A DNA stretch of 35,326 nt, from contig PXPI01000096.1 in NCBI GenBank assembly GCA_003021905.1, forward strand, positions 1-35,326. Direction: 5' to 3'. Each line of letters begins with the position of its first letter. The stretch's first letter is position 1. Source of the DNA: Cyanobacteria bacterium SW_9_44_58 (GTDB taxonomy: Bacteria; Cyanobacteriota; Cyanobacteriia; Cyanobacteriales; Rubidibacteraceae). The position numbers and the translations under genes were made by a program. Below the pieces are notes generated by a model. The model was not told the DNA's origin. It searched no databases and saw nothing but the letters and a program-made list of their open reading frames with translations. Shown one piece after another: positions 9,191-18,806 of the stretch.

Positions 9191-10741
9191 ATGACGGCTC
9201 GGAAACAACTGGAAGAAACTGCTACTAAACATCAAAAAAAAAAGAATAAATGGGTTATTCGCTTTGAACAAGCAATGGCGTTTATTGCGCTATTTAACTT
9301 AGGTTTAGTTTTTATTGATATTAGCTATCTCCCGTTTCGCAACTTTTATTTAAAGGAGTTTCGCTTATTTGTTCAAGGTTTAGACTATATCCCGAAATCG
9401 GAATTTATTAAAGATTATACTCCCATTTTAAGGAAAGGCTATCAGCAAATTCCCGACGCTTTTTTAAAAGAAGCACCGCTTCTTGCTAACGGATATGATT
9501 ATGTCAAAGGGATCACACCTCATCCGGAAACAGAACAATATTTACAAACTGTTGAACGGTTTCAAAAACAAGTAACCAATACGGGACTGCAATCTGATGA
9601 AACGCAGCGTATTTTAGAAAATTTACGAGAGCAAAGTCTGCAAATGATCCAAAATAATCCCTTTGAAGTGGCTAACAAAACCGGAACGTTAGAAACCATT
9701 AAAGATCGAATGCGCGATCAGACAGGGATTCAATCAGCACAAGAAGCCTTCCAGGAATTTTGGACAGCGGAATATCTCATGGCCAATGATTATAAAAAAC
9801 AACTGCAGTTTTTTAATAGCAAAGTTGCTCCTTTAATAGAAACCAATTACCTGCGAGGTATTGATACAGAAACCGGAGAGTATATTGATCGATTTTGGAT
9901 TTTAGATTTACCCTTTGTTATTATATTTGCCATTGAATTTTCTGTAAGAACTTATTTAATTCACCGCCGACATATTGGGTTGCGTTGGATTGATGGTATG
10001 ATGTGGCGGTGGTATGATGCATTTTTATTTATTCCCGTATTTCGCTGGTTAAGAGTAATTCCTGTAATTGTTCGAGTTGATCAGTCGGATTTAATTAATT
10101 TAGAGTCGGTTAAACGACAAATTTCTCAGGGATTTGTTGCCAGTATTGCAGAAGATATTACCGAAATTGTTTTTGTTCGCTTAGTGAACCAATTGCAAGG
10201 TTCCATTCGGCGAGGAGACTTTCGAAAAGCTATATCAGAAGCCAGCAGCAAAGAGTATATCGACCTTAACGATACCAATGAAGTTGCTGAACTCAGCAAA
10301 TTGTTTGTACAATTAACAGTTTACCAAGTTCTCCCAAAAATTCGTCCCGATATTGAAGCCATTGTCCGTCATAATGTACGAAAAGTTTTAGCCACTTCTC
10401 CCGCTTTTCAAGGCATGCGGAATCTTCCTGGATTACAGCGTTTTGAAAGTCAATTAACGGAACAATTTGTAACTGTTCTCTATCAAATTATTTATGATGC
10501 CATCATTGGGGCACTGGAAGAAGATCCAGAAGCGGAAAAATTAATTGAAGAACTCGGCAGCAATCTCACCCAAACTTTAACCGATGAAATGCAAGGCAAA
10601 CAAACGTTAGAGAAAATACAGTCTTTATTGCTTGATTTGTTAGAAGAAGTGAAAGTGAACTATGTGGAACGGTTATCGGAAGAAGATGTGGAAGAATTGT
10701 TAGAACAAACCCGGCGATTGCGCCAAGCTTCTAACCAATAA
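9191..10741 (+). CDS. Conserved membrane protein of unknown function, ion-channel-like core
   Basis: I do not recognise a named family. The 516-residue protein has a basic N-terminus, one hydrophobic span at about 27-47, and a soluble helical stretch at about 60-230. A second hydrophobic block follows at about 234-295 (LDLPFVIIFAIEFSVRTYLI, then YDAFLFIPVFRWLRVIPVIVRV). This block resembles the S2-S4 part of voltage-sensor domains: an acidic residue within a span, then regularly spaced arginines (R-W-L-R-V-I-P-V-I-V-R). Only a few arginines are present and no pore motif is visible, so channel activity is not claimed. The C-terminal 220 residues are soluble and acidic, rich in Glu/Leu. The next gene starts 15 bp later and probably shares its transcript. 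Confidence 0.7.
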   Translation: MTARKQLEETATKHQKKKNKWVIRFEQAMAFIALFNLGLVFIDISYLPFRNFYLKEFRLFVQGLDYIPKSEFIKDYTPILRKGYQQIPDAFLKEAPLLANGYDYVKGITPHPETEQYLQTVERFQKQVTNTGLQSDETQRILENLREQSLQMIQNNPFEVANKTGTLETIKDRMRDQTGIQSAQEAFQEFWTAEYLMANDYKKQLQFFNSKVAPLIETNYLRGIDTETGEYIDRFWILDLPFVIIFAIEFSVRTYLIHRRHIGLRWIDGMMWRWYDAFLFIPVFRWLRVIPVIVRVDQSDLINLESVKRQISQGFVASIAEDITEIVFVRLVNQLQGSIRRGDFRKAISEASSKEYIDLNDTNEVAELSKLFVQLTVYQVLPKIRPDIEAIVRHNVRKVLATSPAFQGMRNLPGLQRFESQLTEQFVTVLYQIIYDAIIGALEEDPEAEKLIEELGSNLTQTLTDEMQGKQTLEKIQSLLLDLLEEVKVNYVERLSEEDVEELLEQTRRLRQASNQ

Positions 10742-10755
10742 TCAATGATTAAGCT

Positions 10756-11547
10756 ATGTTTTTATTTTTCTCGAAACTGCTTCCCTTATTTGTTTATCCC
10801 TTAGGGCTAACCAGTATTTTATTGGGATTAGCATTAATTATTGCTTGGAAACGTCCTTATTTGGCACTATTCCCTACTGGAATTGCCTTATTGGTAATTG
10901 TCATTTCTAGCAATGCTTGGGTGAGTTCGCTCTTAATGCAATCGTTAGAATGGCGCAATCTGCCGCAAGGAGAGTTGCCCAAAGCAGATGCCATCATTTT
11001 ATTAGGGGGATCAACCCAAGTTCCTACTCCCCCTAGGAAAACCGTAGAAATCACAGAAGCCGGCGATCGCGTCTTGTATGCCGCTCATCTTTATCAAGCA
11101 GGGAAAGCCCCCCTCATTATCGCCACAGGCGGGCGCATTGGATGGTTGCAAAATGCTCCCCCGGAAGCCCATAGTATGAAGCGTTTATTAATTGAAATTG
11201 GGGTTCCTTCCTCGGTTATTATTGAAGAGCCTGATTCCTTGAATACGCATCAAAATGCCGTTTACACGAAAAAAATTTTAGAAGAGCGAGACATTGCGCG
11301 ATCGCTTTTAGTAACCTCTGCTGTTCATATGCCTCGCGCCCGATTAACCTTTAAAAAACAGGGAATTGAGGTGATTCCTGCTCCCACCGATTTTTTAGTG
11401 ACCAAAATGGACTGGCAACAGTTGCAACGGACACCCCAAGCAACACTCCTAAATTGTATTCCTCAAGCAGGACGTTTACAACAAACCACTAGAGCCCTAA
11501 AAGAGTATTTTGGCATTGTGGTGTATTGGCTGAAAGGTTGGATTTAA
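10756..11547 (+). CDS. YdcF/ElyC family protein (DUF218)
   Basis: The 263-residue protein has two N-terminal membrane spans (about 5-28 and 35-55) followed by a DUF218 domain. Family blocks seen are ADAIILLGGSTQ (about 77-88), a central IIATGGRIGW, EEPDSLNTHQNA (the family's E-S-x-N-T-x-N pattern) and LLVTSAVHMPRARLTFKKQGIEV. Bacterial members such as ElyC and SanA act in envelope or peptidoglycan homeostasis, but the biochemical activity is not settled. The domain would face the periplasm after two spans only if the N-terminus is outside, which I cannot decide. It follows the 516-residue membrane protein by 15 bp and converges on the polysaccharide operon, whose last stop lies 26 bp away. 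Confidence 0.85.
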   Translation: MFLFFSKLLPLFVYPLGLTSILLGLALIIAWKRPYLALFPTGIALLVIVISSNAWVSSLLMQSLEWRNLPQGELPKADAIILLGGSTQVPTPPRKTVEITEAGDRVLYAAHLYQAGKAPLIIATGGRIGWLQNAPPEAHSMKRLLIEIGVPSSVIIEEPDSLNTHQNAVYTKKILEERDIARSLLVTSAVHMPRARLTFKKQGIEVIPAPTDFLVTKMDWQQLQRTPQATLLNCIPQAGRLQQTTRALKEYFGIVVYWLKGWI

Positions 11548-11573
11548 TGGAACGGCGGCACCGCAACCGCAGA

Positions 11574-14165
11574 TTACCCCGGAGTCAAATTCCAGCGCCT
11601 GCTGCGACTGTTGGTCAACTTTTGATAAAGCTTATGCAATTCCTCAACTTGCTCGCTTAAAGTCCGAATATGCGTTGTTTTTTCTCGGGGAATTGCTTGT
11701 TGATAAGCTTGCGGATCGCGATCGAGCTTTTGTAAAATCTGTACTAGCTCTTCTGGTTTGTCTGGCGAAAAAATATCTCCGTGAATCCCAGGTTCAATGT
11801 CTTCAGCAAGTGCCCCTGCATTAGAGGCGACTACCCACACCCCAGCTAATGTCGCTTCTCGGGTAATCAACCCAAAACTTTCCGGCCAAATAGAAGGAGC
11901 GACTAAAACATCAATGTTGCCATAAAATTCTCCCATTTCCTCTGTGGGAAGTTTTGGGATGAATTGGACAGGGGTTGTTCCCCACTTTTCCCAACGCGGT
12001 GCTCCCAAACTCGTAAAAAGGTCGATGACAGTGAGAGTGGTATTTTGTAAATTAGCTTGTTCAATGGCAGTTTTGAGAAGGTAGTAACCTTTATGGGTAC
12101 AAATCCCGCCGGCATACCCTAAACGAATTTCATTTTTAGAAGGAGGCTGTGAGTTCGGTTTAGTGATGGCAGGAATACCGTTGCGATTGACAATCGTTTC
12201 TTCAAACCCATTTTTTCGATACAGTTGGGCTTGGGTATGAGAAACTGCAAGGAGTTTTTGCGCTTTTTTCAGTTGGGTTGCCAAATACCGTTGCCGTTTT
12301 AAGGTAAGGCTAATATTGCGACTGTAGCGAGCGGCAATTAGGGGATCATTAAGGCGAGTGTCGCAGGGCTGACCGTTTTCATCCACTAAAAATTGGCAGT
12401 CTCCCAGCCACCAAGCATCATGAAAGGTCACGAAATAGGGAATGCCAACATCGGCGGCGGCTTCTAAGGTGGAGGCAGTAAGCCTTTGGACGCAATGGAA
12501 GTGGATAAAATCAGGTTGAATGGTTTGGAGATACTCGCAGAAGCGTTCATAAACGGTTGCATCTTGATAATGCCAGTCTTCATTTGCTTTTGGGGGAATG
12601 CTAATGCGGGTAACATAAACGCCGTCTATCGTTTCTGTCTTGATTTCATAGGCGTTGGAATTTTGCCAATCCAGGGTAAAGACAAAGAGATCGTAACTCT
12701 CTCTGTAGTTAGTTTGTAAACAATCAAGGATGTTTTTTAGCAATCCGGTTGCCCCGCCGTGCCCTTGTGGCGGATAGAGCACATTAACACATAACAGCCG
12801 CATTTTTTGGGGTTGACGGGTGACAATTCCCTTGTCAGCTGCCAGTTCGATGGTTTGATTGAAAGTGGCGTTAAGTTGGTTGGCAACAGTAGCGGGAGAA
12901 TAGTCATTTAGTGCCTTTTGCCGGGCTTGTTTTCCGATCGCGCTTCGCCTGCTATCATCAACAATTAATGCTTCCAGCTTCTCTTCCCATTCTCTTAGAT
13001 TCCTAGCTAAGAAACCATGGTTGCCATCCTCTAGGATTTCCGCATAGGTTGAGGTGGCACTCACCACTGAAGGAATACCAAAAACTGCCGCTTCTAGCCA
13101 TTTAATTTCGCTTTTACAGTCATTAAATTGACCCCCTGTAAGAGGAGCGACATTAATATCGGCTTGGGCAAAAAATTGCCAGTAGGCTTCAGCACTGCTA
13201 AGAAACGGCACGCGATCAATGCGAGAGGAATAGGAAGTTAAAGAGGGAGGTAAGGTAATGTGGCCAATAATCGTTAATCGGAGTTGGGGATACTTGCTTA
13301 ACAAGTTCGCCAGAGCAGGGGCAATTAGAGAGAAATCGGCATCATGGGTTTTGGTGCCGCTGCCGTAAAAAATGGAAAGATAATCGCGAGAACATTGACG
13401 CGGCGGATCATTAACAAACTCTAGAATCGTTTGGTCGAGGCAGTTGCGATGACAAAAAGCATTTCCCTCTCCAATGACTTGTTCCATAAATTTTTGGAGA
13501 CTGGGCGTGGACGCGATCGCGAAGTCACAATGAGATAAAGCTTCCTGATAGAGTTGTCCCCCTTCCACTAACCCTCGATATTCGTCATAAGAGAGTTGTT
13601 TTTCATATTTTTCAAAGGGTTCTGGATACCATTGCGGGAGAAAAATTAAGTCATCAATATCGAAAATAACAATTCGATTGAGCGCTTTTGCCATCTTAAT
13701 TGTGGCTACGACTTCATTAAAAGCAGGAACGCGATAAAAAATAACAAGATGATGGAACTGGAGCAATTCACGAGCTCGTTGTGGCTGTTTCCAGGAAACC
13801 CAGTTAGTTTGATAGCCTAATAATTGAAGTTGTTCAATTTTTTGATGGACGCGATACCGAAAACAATGATCAATGGCTTCTTCGACAACTAATAATACTG
13901 ATAAAGATCTACCAGGAAGGGATTGGGGAAGTTCATAGTTAATACTTGGTACTTGAGTTTTTTCTACTGAATTCAAAGCTTCATACTGATGATGGCTATT
14001 GCCCCAAGGCAACTTGGGCTTGATTTTCAGCAAAAGCTCTCGCAGCTTCCAAAATTTGCTGCTTTTCATCCATTCGATTTCCGCCTCAAGTCTAACAATT
14101 TGTTCTTGAGCAGTTCTGAGTTTTTGTTCTAACTTTTGGAAGTTTTGTTTGTTTGAATTTTTCAT
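11574..14165 (-). CDS. Tandem glycosyltransferase with N-terminal coiled coil and SSKFWK motif
   Basis: This 863-residue protein opens with a coiled coil (about 8-34) ending in EWMKSSKFWKLRE (31-43). Two GT-B-type domains follow. The first, about 88-430, includes NVAPLTGGQFNDCKSEIKW and a C-terminal IPSVVSATSTYAEIL block. The second, about 455-850, is a clearer GT4 domain, with YPPQGHGGATGLL near its start and PESFGLITREATLAGVWVV carrying the E-x7-E pattern. Both are expected to add sugars from nucleotide donors on the cytoplasmic side of the membrane. It is the last gene of the minus-strand polysaccharide operon, 7 bp after the preceding stop. Sugar specificity cannot be inferred. No signal peptide or membrane span is visible. 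Confidence 0.85.
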   Translation of the reverse strand: MKNSNKQNFQKLEQKLRTAQEQIVRLEAEIEWMKSSKFWKLRELLLKIKPKLPWGNSHHQYEALNSVEKTQVPSINYELPQSLPGRSLSVLLVVEEAIDHCFRYRVHQKIEQLQLLGYQTNWVSWKQPQRARELLQFHHLVIFYRVPAFNEVVATIKMAKALNRIVIFDIDDLIFLPQWYPEPFEKYEKQLSYDEYRGLVEGGQLYQEALSHCDFAIASTPSLQKFMEQVIGEGNAFCHRNCLDQTILEFVNDPPRQCSRDYLSIFYGSGTKTHDADFSLIAPALANLLSKYPQLRLTIIGHITLPPSLTSYSSRIDRVPFLSSAEAYWQFFAQADINVAPLTGGQFNDCKSEIKWLEAAVFGIPSVVSATSTYAEILEDGNHGFLARNLREWEEKLEALIVDDSRRSAIGKQARQKALNDYSPATVANQLNATFNQTIELAADKGIVTRQPQKMRLLCVNVLYPPQGHGGATGLLKNILDCLQTNYRESYDLFVFTLDWQNSNAYEIKTETIDGVYVTRISIPPKANEDWHYQDATVYERFCEYLQTIQPDFIHFHCVQRLTASTLEAAADVGIPYFVTFHDAWWLGDCQFLVDENGQPCDTRLNDPLIAARYSRNISLTLKRQRYLATQLKKAQKLLAVSHTQAQLYRKNGFEETIVNRNGIPAITKPNSQPPSKNEIRLGYAGGICTHKGYYLLKTAIEQANLQNTTLTVIDLFTSLGAPRWEKWGTTPVQFIPKLPTEEMGEFYGNIDVLVAPSIWPESFGLITREATLAGVWVVASNAGALAEDIEPGIHGDIFSPDKPEELVQILQKLDRDPQAYQQAIPREKTTHIRTLSEQVEELHKLYQKLTNSRSRRWNLTPG

Positions 14166-14172
14166 AATTAAA

Positions 14173-16347
14173 TTACTTTGATTTTGTTAATTTTAACCAG
14201 GATTTAATTTGAAACCAAATTTCACGCATTTTCCAGAATTTACTGGATTTCATGCCTTCAATTTCGGAATAGGCTTGGTTCAATTCAAGTTGCGTTTGTT
14301 CTAATTGGGATTGGATTGATATAAGTTTTTGAGAGTTTAAATGGAGAGCGGGGAGATTATGTTGAGAGTTTGGCGGTAAACGGAGCAAGTAATAGTAAAA
14401 GTCTTTGGTTTCTTGTGCCGTTTTGAGCCAGTCGAATTGTTTAAGTCTTTCTTTTCCTTGCTGGATCGCGCGATCGCGATCGGATGGATTTTCAATTAAA
14501 CGAACCGCTTCTGAGGCAATTTTTTCGATTTCTCCAGGATGAAAACAAGTTGCTGCTTCTCCAACGACTTCCGGAATACTTGTCAATTTAGAAGCAATGA
14601 CAGGACAATTATTAAAAAAAGCTTCTAGCGGCGGTAAACCAAACCCTTCTGCATTTGATAAATAGAGTAAAACGCCTGCATTCTGATATAGATGCTTTAA
14701 CGCTTCATCTGATATATTATTAAGGAAAATAACTTTATCTTTAATTGTTATATCTTCTTTTAATGTTTGTTGAATTTCAGGAATAACACCGCCATTTTGA
14801 ACGGTATTACTGACAATTACCAATTGATAATCGTATCCTTGGTTAAGAATTGTTTTGAAAATAGTAACTGTTGCTTCTAAATTTTTATGTAAAAAGTCAT
14901 TACCAACAAATAACAAATAATGCTGTGGCATTAATCCCATATTGATTACTATATTTTCTTCTAAATTTTGGTTCTTAATGCACTCATTATTTTTAGTAAT
15001 GCCATGATAAATTCTTTTAATTCGTTTACTATCCAATAAATTGCCGTTGAGGATATCTTGCTTAACATAATCAGATATAGCAATAATACCATCCATACTT
15101 CTTAATAAGATACGACAATTAAATCGATAATTCTCAAATTCTCTAAATTTAGCAAAATAAGAAGGATTTCTAAATAAAATAAAATCTTGCCATGTATTAA
15201 CTAACCGTTTAGCATAAGGTCGAATGGTTACAATATCGGTTAGCGATATACCTTGAAATGTTATATGAAAGATATCCCAGCCTAACTCCCCAATTTCTTG
15301 GTCTAACTGCGATTCCTCAAGCAAATTTGGGAAAGACACAATTTCATATTTATTGAGAAGATTAATGATATGTTCTTGACAGCCATTACTGATTAGAAGA
15401 TCAAGTTGTAAACTGGATACTTGTTCAGTATAAGCTTTTAGCAATTCTAATAAGTATCGCTGTGTTCCTGAAATATTTTGGTTTAAACATCGGCCATCTA
15501 TTCCCACTCTTAATTCATAAATTTGAGCTTTAATATTATCCCATATTTGGCGAGGTCGATTTTCTTGATAATAGCGAATTAAATCCAAATAAAAAGGATA
15601 TTTTGTTAATAACTTATCTCGGTTAACTTGTTCTGCTTTATCTCGATTTTCGTCTTGATAAGATGCTTTCCCTACATGATAAATAAAAGTATCATCTGCC
15701 ATAATATTACATAAAGAATGACTAATGACTCGCATACAAAAATCATTCTCTTCTTCACATCCTAGGCCATAAATTTCATCAAAAAAACCTAATAAGTTTA
15801 AGCTAGTTCTTTTAATATATAAACAAAACCCATGTCCCGTTGGAACTTCTGGATAAAGACGCAGTGTCGTGTTTTCTATTAATTCAGCAAATGTGTCAAT
15901 GTCGTATCCCTCTGGGAGTTGATTGGCTTTTCCAAATTCAGGTACTGAAAAAATTGTTGCATTATTAGACAGTGGTGTAACGGTTGCAACATTCTCTTTG
16001 CTGTAAGCCGCTTTCCTTAGTTTGCCAATCCAATTTTTGGTAACAATGGTATCACTATTAAGCAGAATAACATCGTTTTGATCAGATAACTGCATTCCTT
16101 GATTTACTGTTTTGACAAACCCTTGATTTTGCTTATTTTGATAAATTAAAACTGGAAAATTTGCTTGTTGTTTATAGTGTTCTAAGCAAACTTGAATTCT
16201 GGGATCATTACTGCTATCATCAATCAAAATTAATCTAGCATCATTATCAAAGTGTTTAATTACACTATCCAAGCAAGAATTCAGAAAAGTATAGCCATTA
16301 AAAATTGGAATAATAACATCAATCGTTTTTTGTGATTTACTATTCAT
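14173..16347 (-). CDS. Bifunctional GT2-GT4 glycosyltransferase with C-terminal SSKFWK tail
   Basis: The 724-residue protein joins a GT2 domain (about 8-265) to a GT4 domain (about 280-640). The GT2 part shows IIPIFNGYTFLNSCLDSV, LILIDDSSND, the DxD-like LLNSDTIV and the late acidic motif GCEEENDFC. The GT4 part shows the E-x7-E block NAEGFGLPPLEAFFNN and IPEVVGEAA. A coiled coil then leads to GMKSSKFWKMREIWFQIK (698-715) at the C-terminus. The gene overlaps the upstream sulfotransferase gene by 8 bp, a sign of translational coupling. It is visibly more AT-rich than flanking housekeeping genes and contains only one HIP1 site, near its 3' end, which suggests a transferred or fast-evolving gene. 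Product linkage is unknown. Confidence 0.87.
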   Translation of the reverse strand: MNSKSQKTIDVIIPIFNGYTFLNSCLDSVIKHFDNDARLILIDDSSNDPRIQVCLEHYKQQANFPVLIYQNKQNQGFVKTVNQGMQLSDQNDVILLNSDTIVTKNWIGKLRKAAYSKENVATVTPLSNNATIFSVPEFGKANQLPEGYDIDTFAELIENTTLRLYPEVPTGHGFCLYIKRTSLNLLGFFDEIYGLGCEEENDFCMRVISHSLCNIMADDTFIYHVGKASYQDENRDKAEQVNRDKLLTKYPFYLDLIRYYQENRPRQIWDNIKAQIYELRVGIDGRCLNQNISGTQRYLLELLKAYTEQVSSLQLDLLISNGCQEHIINLLNKYEIVSFPNLLEESQLDQEIGELGWDIFHITFQGISLTDIVTIRPYAKRLVNTWQDFILFRNPSYFAKFREFENYRFNCRILLRSMDGIIAISDYVKQDILNGNLLDSKRIKRIYHGITKNNECIKNQNLEENIVINMGLMPQHYLLFVGNDFLHKNLEATVTIFKTILNQGYDYQLVIVSNTVQNGGVIPEIQQTLKEDITIKDKVIFLNNISDEALKHLYQNAGVLLYLSNAEGFGLPPLEAFFNNCPVIASKLTSIPEVVGEAATCFHPGEIEKIASEAVRLIENPSDRDRAIQQGKERLKQFDWLKTAQETKDFYYYLLRLPPNSQHNLPALHLNSQKLISIQSQLEQTQLELNQAYSEIEGMKSSKFWKMREIWFQIKSWLKLTKSK

Positions 16348-17380
16348 TTTTGGAACGTTTGAATAATTGGCTGAAAAGTTTTTTACATTTTACCCAAAAC
16401 TGGTGTAGTTTCCAAATTTTACTAGACTCCATCTCTGATAGTTTTTGTTTTAATGTTTCATTTTCTTGTTGGAGTTGTAATAAAGACTGTTGTTCTTGCT
16501 TAAAATAATTTTGGGTTTGCTTTAAGCAAAATTCTAAACGGCGTAAGTCTAACCAATCTTGTAATACCCAATTTTGATAATTTGTTAAGTAGCATTCTTC
16601 ATTAACTTTTTCAGAACGATTAGAACTAATTGAAGCATCATTCAACTGTTGATATAAATCAATTGCCTCTGGAAAATATTCTTTTAGCAAGGTTGGTCGA
16701 TGAGAACTCAATACTTCCGTTTTCAGCAAGGATGAATCTAAGAGGTTTGTTGGTGGAGCGTCTAATTCTGCCTCGGTTTTTTCAGTAATCAATTGAATCA
16801 ATTGATTGGGATTTTGAATAATTGTTTCAATGGATATTAATAGACTTTCGCGGGAATACTTTTGGAAAAATTCTAGAATAGCGCGATTATAACTTTCCCA
16901 AGTTTTTAAAGCTAAGTTGGGATTGCCATAAAACACATCATCAACGGATTCAATATTGCGTCGATAAAGGGAATCAATGGTTTCCCAGGGCGAGCGATAA
17001 ACAAAAATAAAAAAGGGATTCGCGAGTACACGATGCCAAAAATTGAGAAATAAAACAGTACGGGGATCTTTCCATCCCCACAAGGATTTATCAGCACGTT
17101 GATTAATCATTCTCCGTGCTGAAGCAACATATTGTTCTGGAACTGAAACTTGAGAATAACTCGTCCATCCCGCATTATTTAATCCCTGAGACGATAAAAC
17201 TTGCTTGTGAAACTCAACAAACGCTAAATCTTCAAAATGTCCTTTGACATTGGTGGGAGTGGCAGGGGCTAATTTTTCGCCGATATCAACTCCTGCACTT
17301 TGGAGAAGAGAAGCGGTTAAGGAAGTTCCCGAACGGTGCATTCCGGCAATTACTAAAGTTAATGGCGTTCCTTGAGACAT
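16340..17380 (-). CDS. Sulfotransferase family protein with C-terminal SSKIWK tail
   Basis: The 346-residue protein begins with the P-loop-like PAPS-binding motif AGMHRSGTSLTASLL (12-26) of the sulfotransferase superfamily. A later YRSPWETIDSLYRRN matches the 3'-phosphate-binding region (conserved R and S). Such enzymes move sulfate from PAPS to a hydroxyl, here probably on a sugar. The last 60 residues form a Gln/Leu-rich coiled coil ending in EMESSKIWKLHQFW (about 316-329), the same type of tail as on the two glycosyltransferases downstream. It lies 51 bp after the Wzt-like gene and overlaps the next gene by 8 bp. The acceptor is inferred from context only; some relatives of this family have no tested activity. 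Confidence 0.82.
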   Translation of the reverse strand: MSQGTPLTLVIAGMHRSGTSLTASLLQSAGVDIGEKLAPATPTNVKGHFEDLAFVEFHKQVLSSQGLNNAGWTSYSQVSVPEQYVASARRMINQRADKSLWGWKDPRTVLFLNFWHRVLANPFFIFVYRSPWETIDSLYRRNIESVDDVFYGNPNLALKTWESYNRAILEFFQKYSRESLLISIETIIQNPNQLIQLITEKTEAELDAPPTNLLDSSLLKTEVLSSHRPTLLKEYFPEAIDLYQQLNDASISSNRSEKVNEECYLTNYQNWVLQDWLDLRRLEFCLKQTQNYFKQEQQSLLQLQQENETLKQKLSEMESSKIWKLHQFWVKCKKLFSQLFKRSKNE

Positions 17381-17431
17381 TGATCTAGATAGGGATTAGT
17401 AACAATCATAGGCAAAAAAATAATTAAACGA

Positions 17432-18778
17432 TTAGACTTCTAACAGTGAAGAAAAAGTCACTTTCGGTTCAATATCAAAATTGACGGTACCGGTTGCTAA
17501 TAATTCTGTTTCCGGTTGAACGCGGAACGTGACAATATCAAGACATCGGTGTAAAAAGGTTTCGATACCATCGACTAACCCCACTACTCCTGAATTTAGA
17601 AAATAAACTCCAGGCAACAGACGGCAACGGAACTTAAATTCAACTTGTACTGCTTTTCCTGGGGGAATGATTTCGATGGCATTTTGCGGAGAATGAGAAA
17701 CTGCCCCGCCCAATTCAAACCCGCTATTGGTTTTAATTAACATGCCGAAACGTACTGCAAACACTGCTTCTGTAAATTTCACGGTATAGCAATAAATATA
17801 GTCTTGTCCAAAACAAAGCAAGTTAACCGGTTCTCCTGCTAAATTCTTAATGTATGGGGATTCAATTTGGGCGCCTCGGCTAAAATAATTAACAGTACTT
17901 TGCGGGACTAAATTGGGATCGTAAAAATCTTGGGAAACTTCCTTCAATTGGGAAGGATTTTGAGAAGAAGCTGTGCTGGTTGATTGATTAGGATCATGGC
18001 TATTGAATTCCTGAATTTCTTGGCGTACTCCTTCTAACTGGTCAGGAGGCGTATAAATTAATTTATGGTATTTCGAAACAATAAATTTGGGTGTTCCTTG
18101 TAATAGCAATTCCCCTTGATCCATTAAGGCGGCGGCATTACACAACTCAACAATGGAAGTTGCAGAATGAGAAACAAATATGACTGTTCCGCCATTTTCT
18201 TGGATTGATTTAATACGGGCAAAGCATTTCCGTTGAAATACTTCATCTCCCACCGCTAACGCCTCATCGACCACTAAAATATCCGGTTCAACGCTGGTTG
18301 CCACGGCAAAAGCTAGGCGAACAAACATCCCGCTGGAATAAGTTTTGACCGGTTGATCAATAAAATCTCCAATGTCAGCAAATTTAGCAATTTCATCAAA
18401 TTTCTGTTCAATTTCTTTCTGGTTTAAACCTAAAATTTTGCCATTGAAGAAAACATTTTGTCTGCCTGTAAATTCGGGATTAAAGCCGCTTCCCAATTCT
18501 AAAAGGGCGGAAATGCGTCCGCCGACTTTGACTCTGCCGGAGGTTGCTGTTAAGGTTCCCACTAGAATTTGCAGCAGCGTACTTTTGCCGGAACCATTGC
18601 GTCCTACTAGTCCCCAAGTTTCACCCCTAGGAATGTCTAAATTGATGTTCCGTAGCGCCCAAAATTCATCTCCTCTTGATTTATTAGGAAATAACAAATC
18701 TTTCAGCCGATCTCCCGGATGATCATAGCGCTTAAAGCACTTTGAGACATTGTTTAAGGAAATTGCAATTTCACTCAT
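17432..18778 (-). CDS. ABC transporter ATP-binding protein, Wzt type, polysaccharide export
   Basis: The 448-residue protein has a nucleotide-binding domain at about 1-240. Walker A is GRNGSGKST (59-67), the signature is YSSGMFVRLAFA, Walker B is DILVVDEALAVGD, and the H-loop is VSHS. The DEALAVGDExFQRKC block is typical of ATPases of the O-antigen/teichoic-acid export group. Residues from about 290 to the end form an extra beta-rich domain like the Wzt C-terminal substrate-binding domain, which recognises the finished glycan's end. It partners the permease encoded 28 bp upstream. The domain's presence suggests export depends on a specific terminal cap. The sulfotransferase encoded next might supply one, but that is speculation. 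Confidence 0.9.
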   Translation of the reverse strand: MSEIAISLNNVSKCFKRYDHPGDRLKDLLFPNKSRGDEFWALRNINLDIPRGETWGLVGRNGSGKSTLLQILVGTLTATSGRVKVGGRISALLELGSGFNPEFTGRQNVFFNGKILGLNQKEIEQKFDEIAKFADIGDFIDQPVKTYSSGMFVRLAFAVATSVEPDILVVDEALAVGDEVFQRKCFARIKSIQENGGTVIFVSHSATSIVELCNAAALMDQGELLLQGTPKFIVSKYHKLIYTPPDQLEGVRQEIQEFNSHDPNQSTSTASSQNPSQLKEVSQDFYDPNLVPQSTVNYFSRGAQIESPYIKNLAGEPVNLLCFGQDYIYCYTVKFTEAVFAVRFGMLIKTNSGFELGGAVSHSPQNAIEIIPPGKAVQVEFKFRCRLLPGVYFLNSGVVGLVDGIETFLHRCLDIVTFRVQPETELLATGTVNFDIEPKVTFSSLLEV

Positions 18779-18806
18779 GACACCTTATCACTCACATCTG
18801 GCCGCG

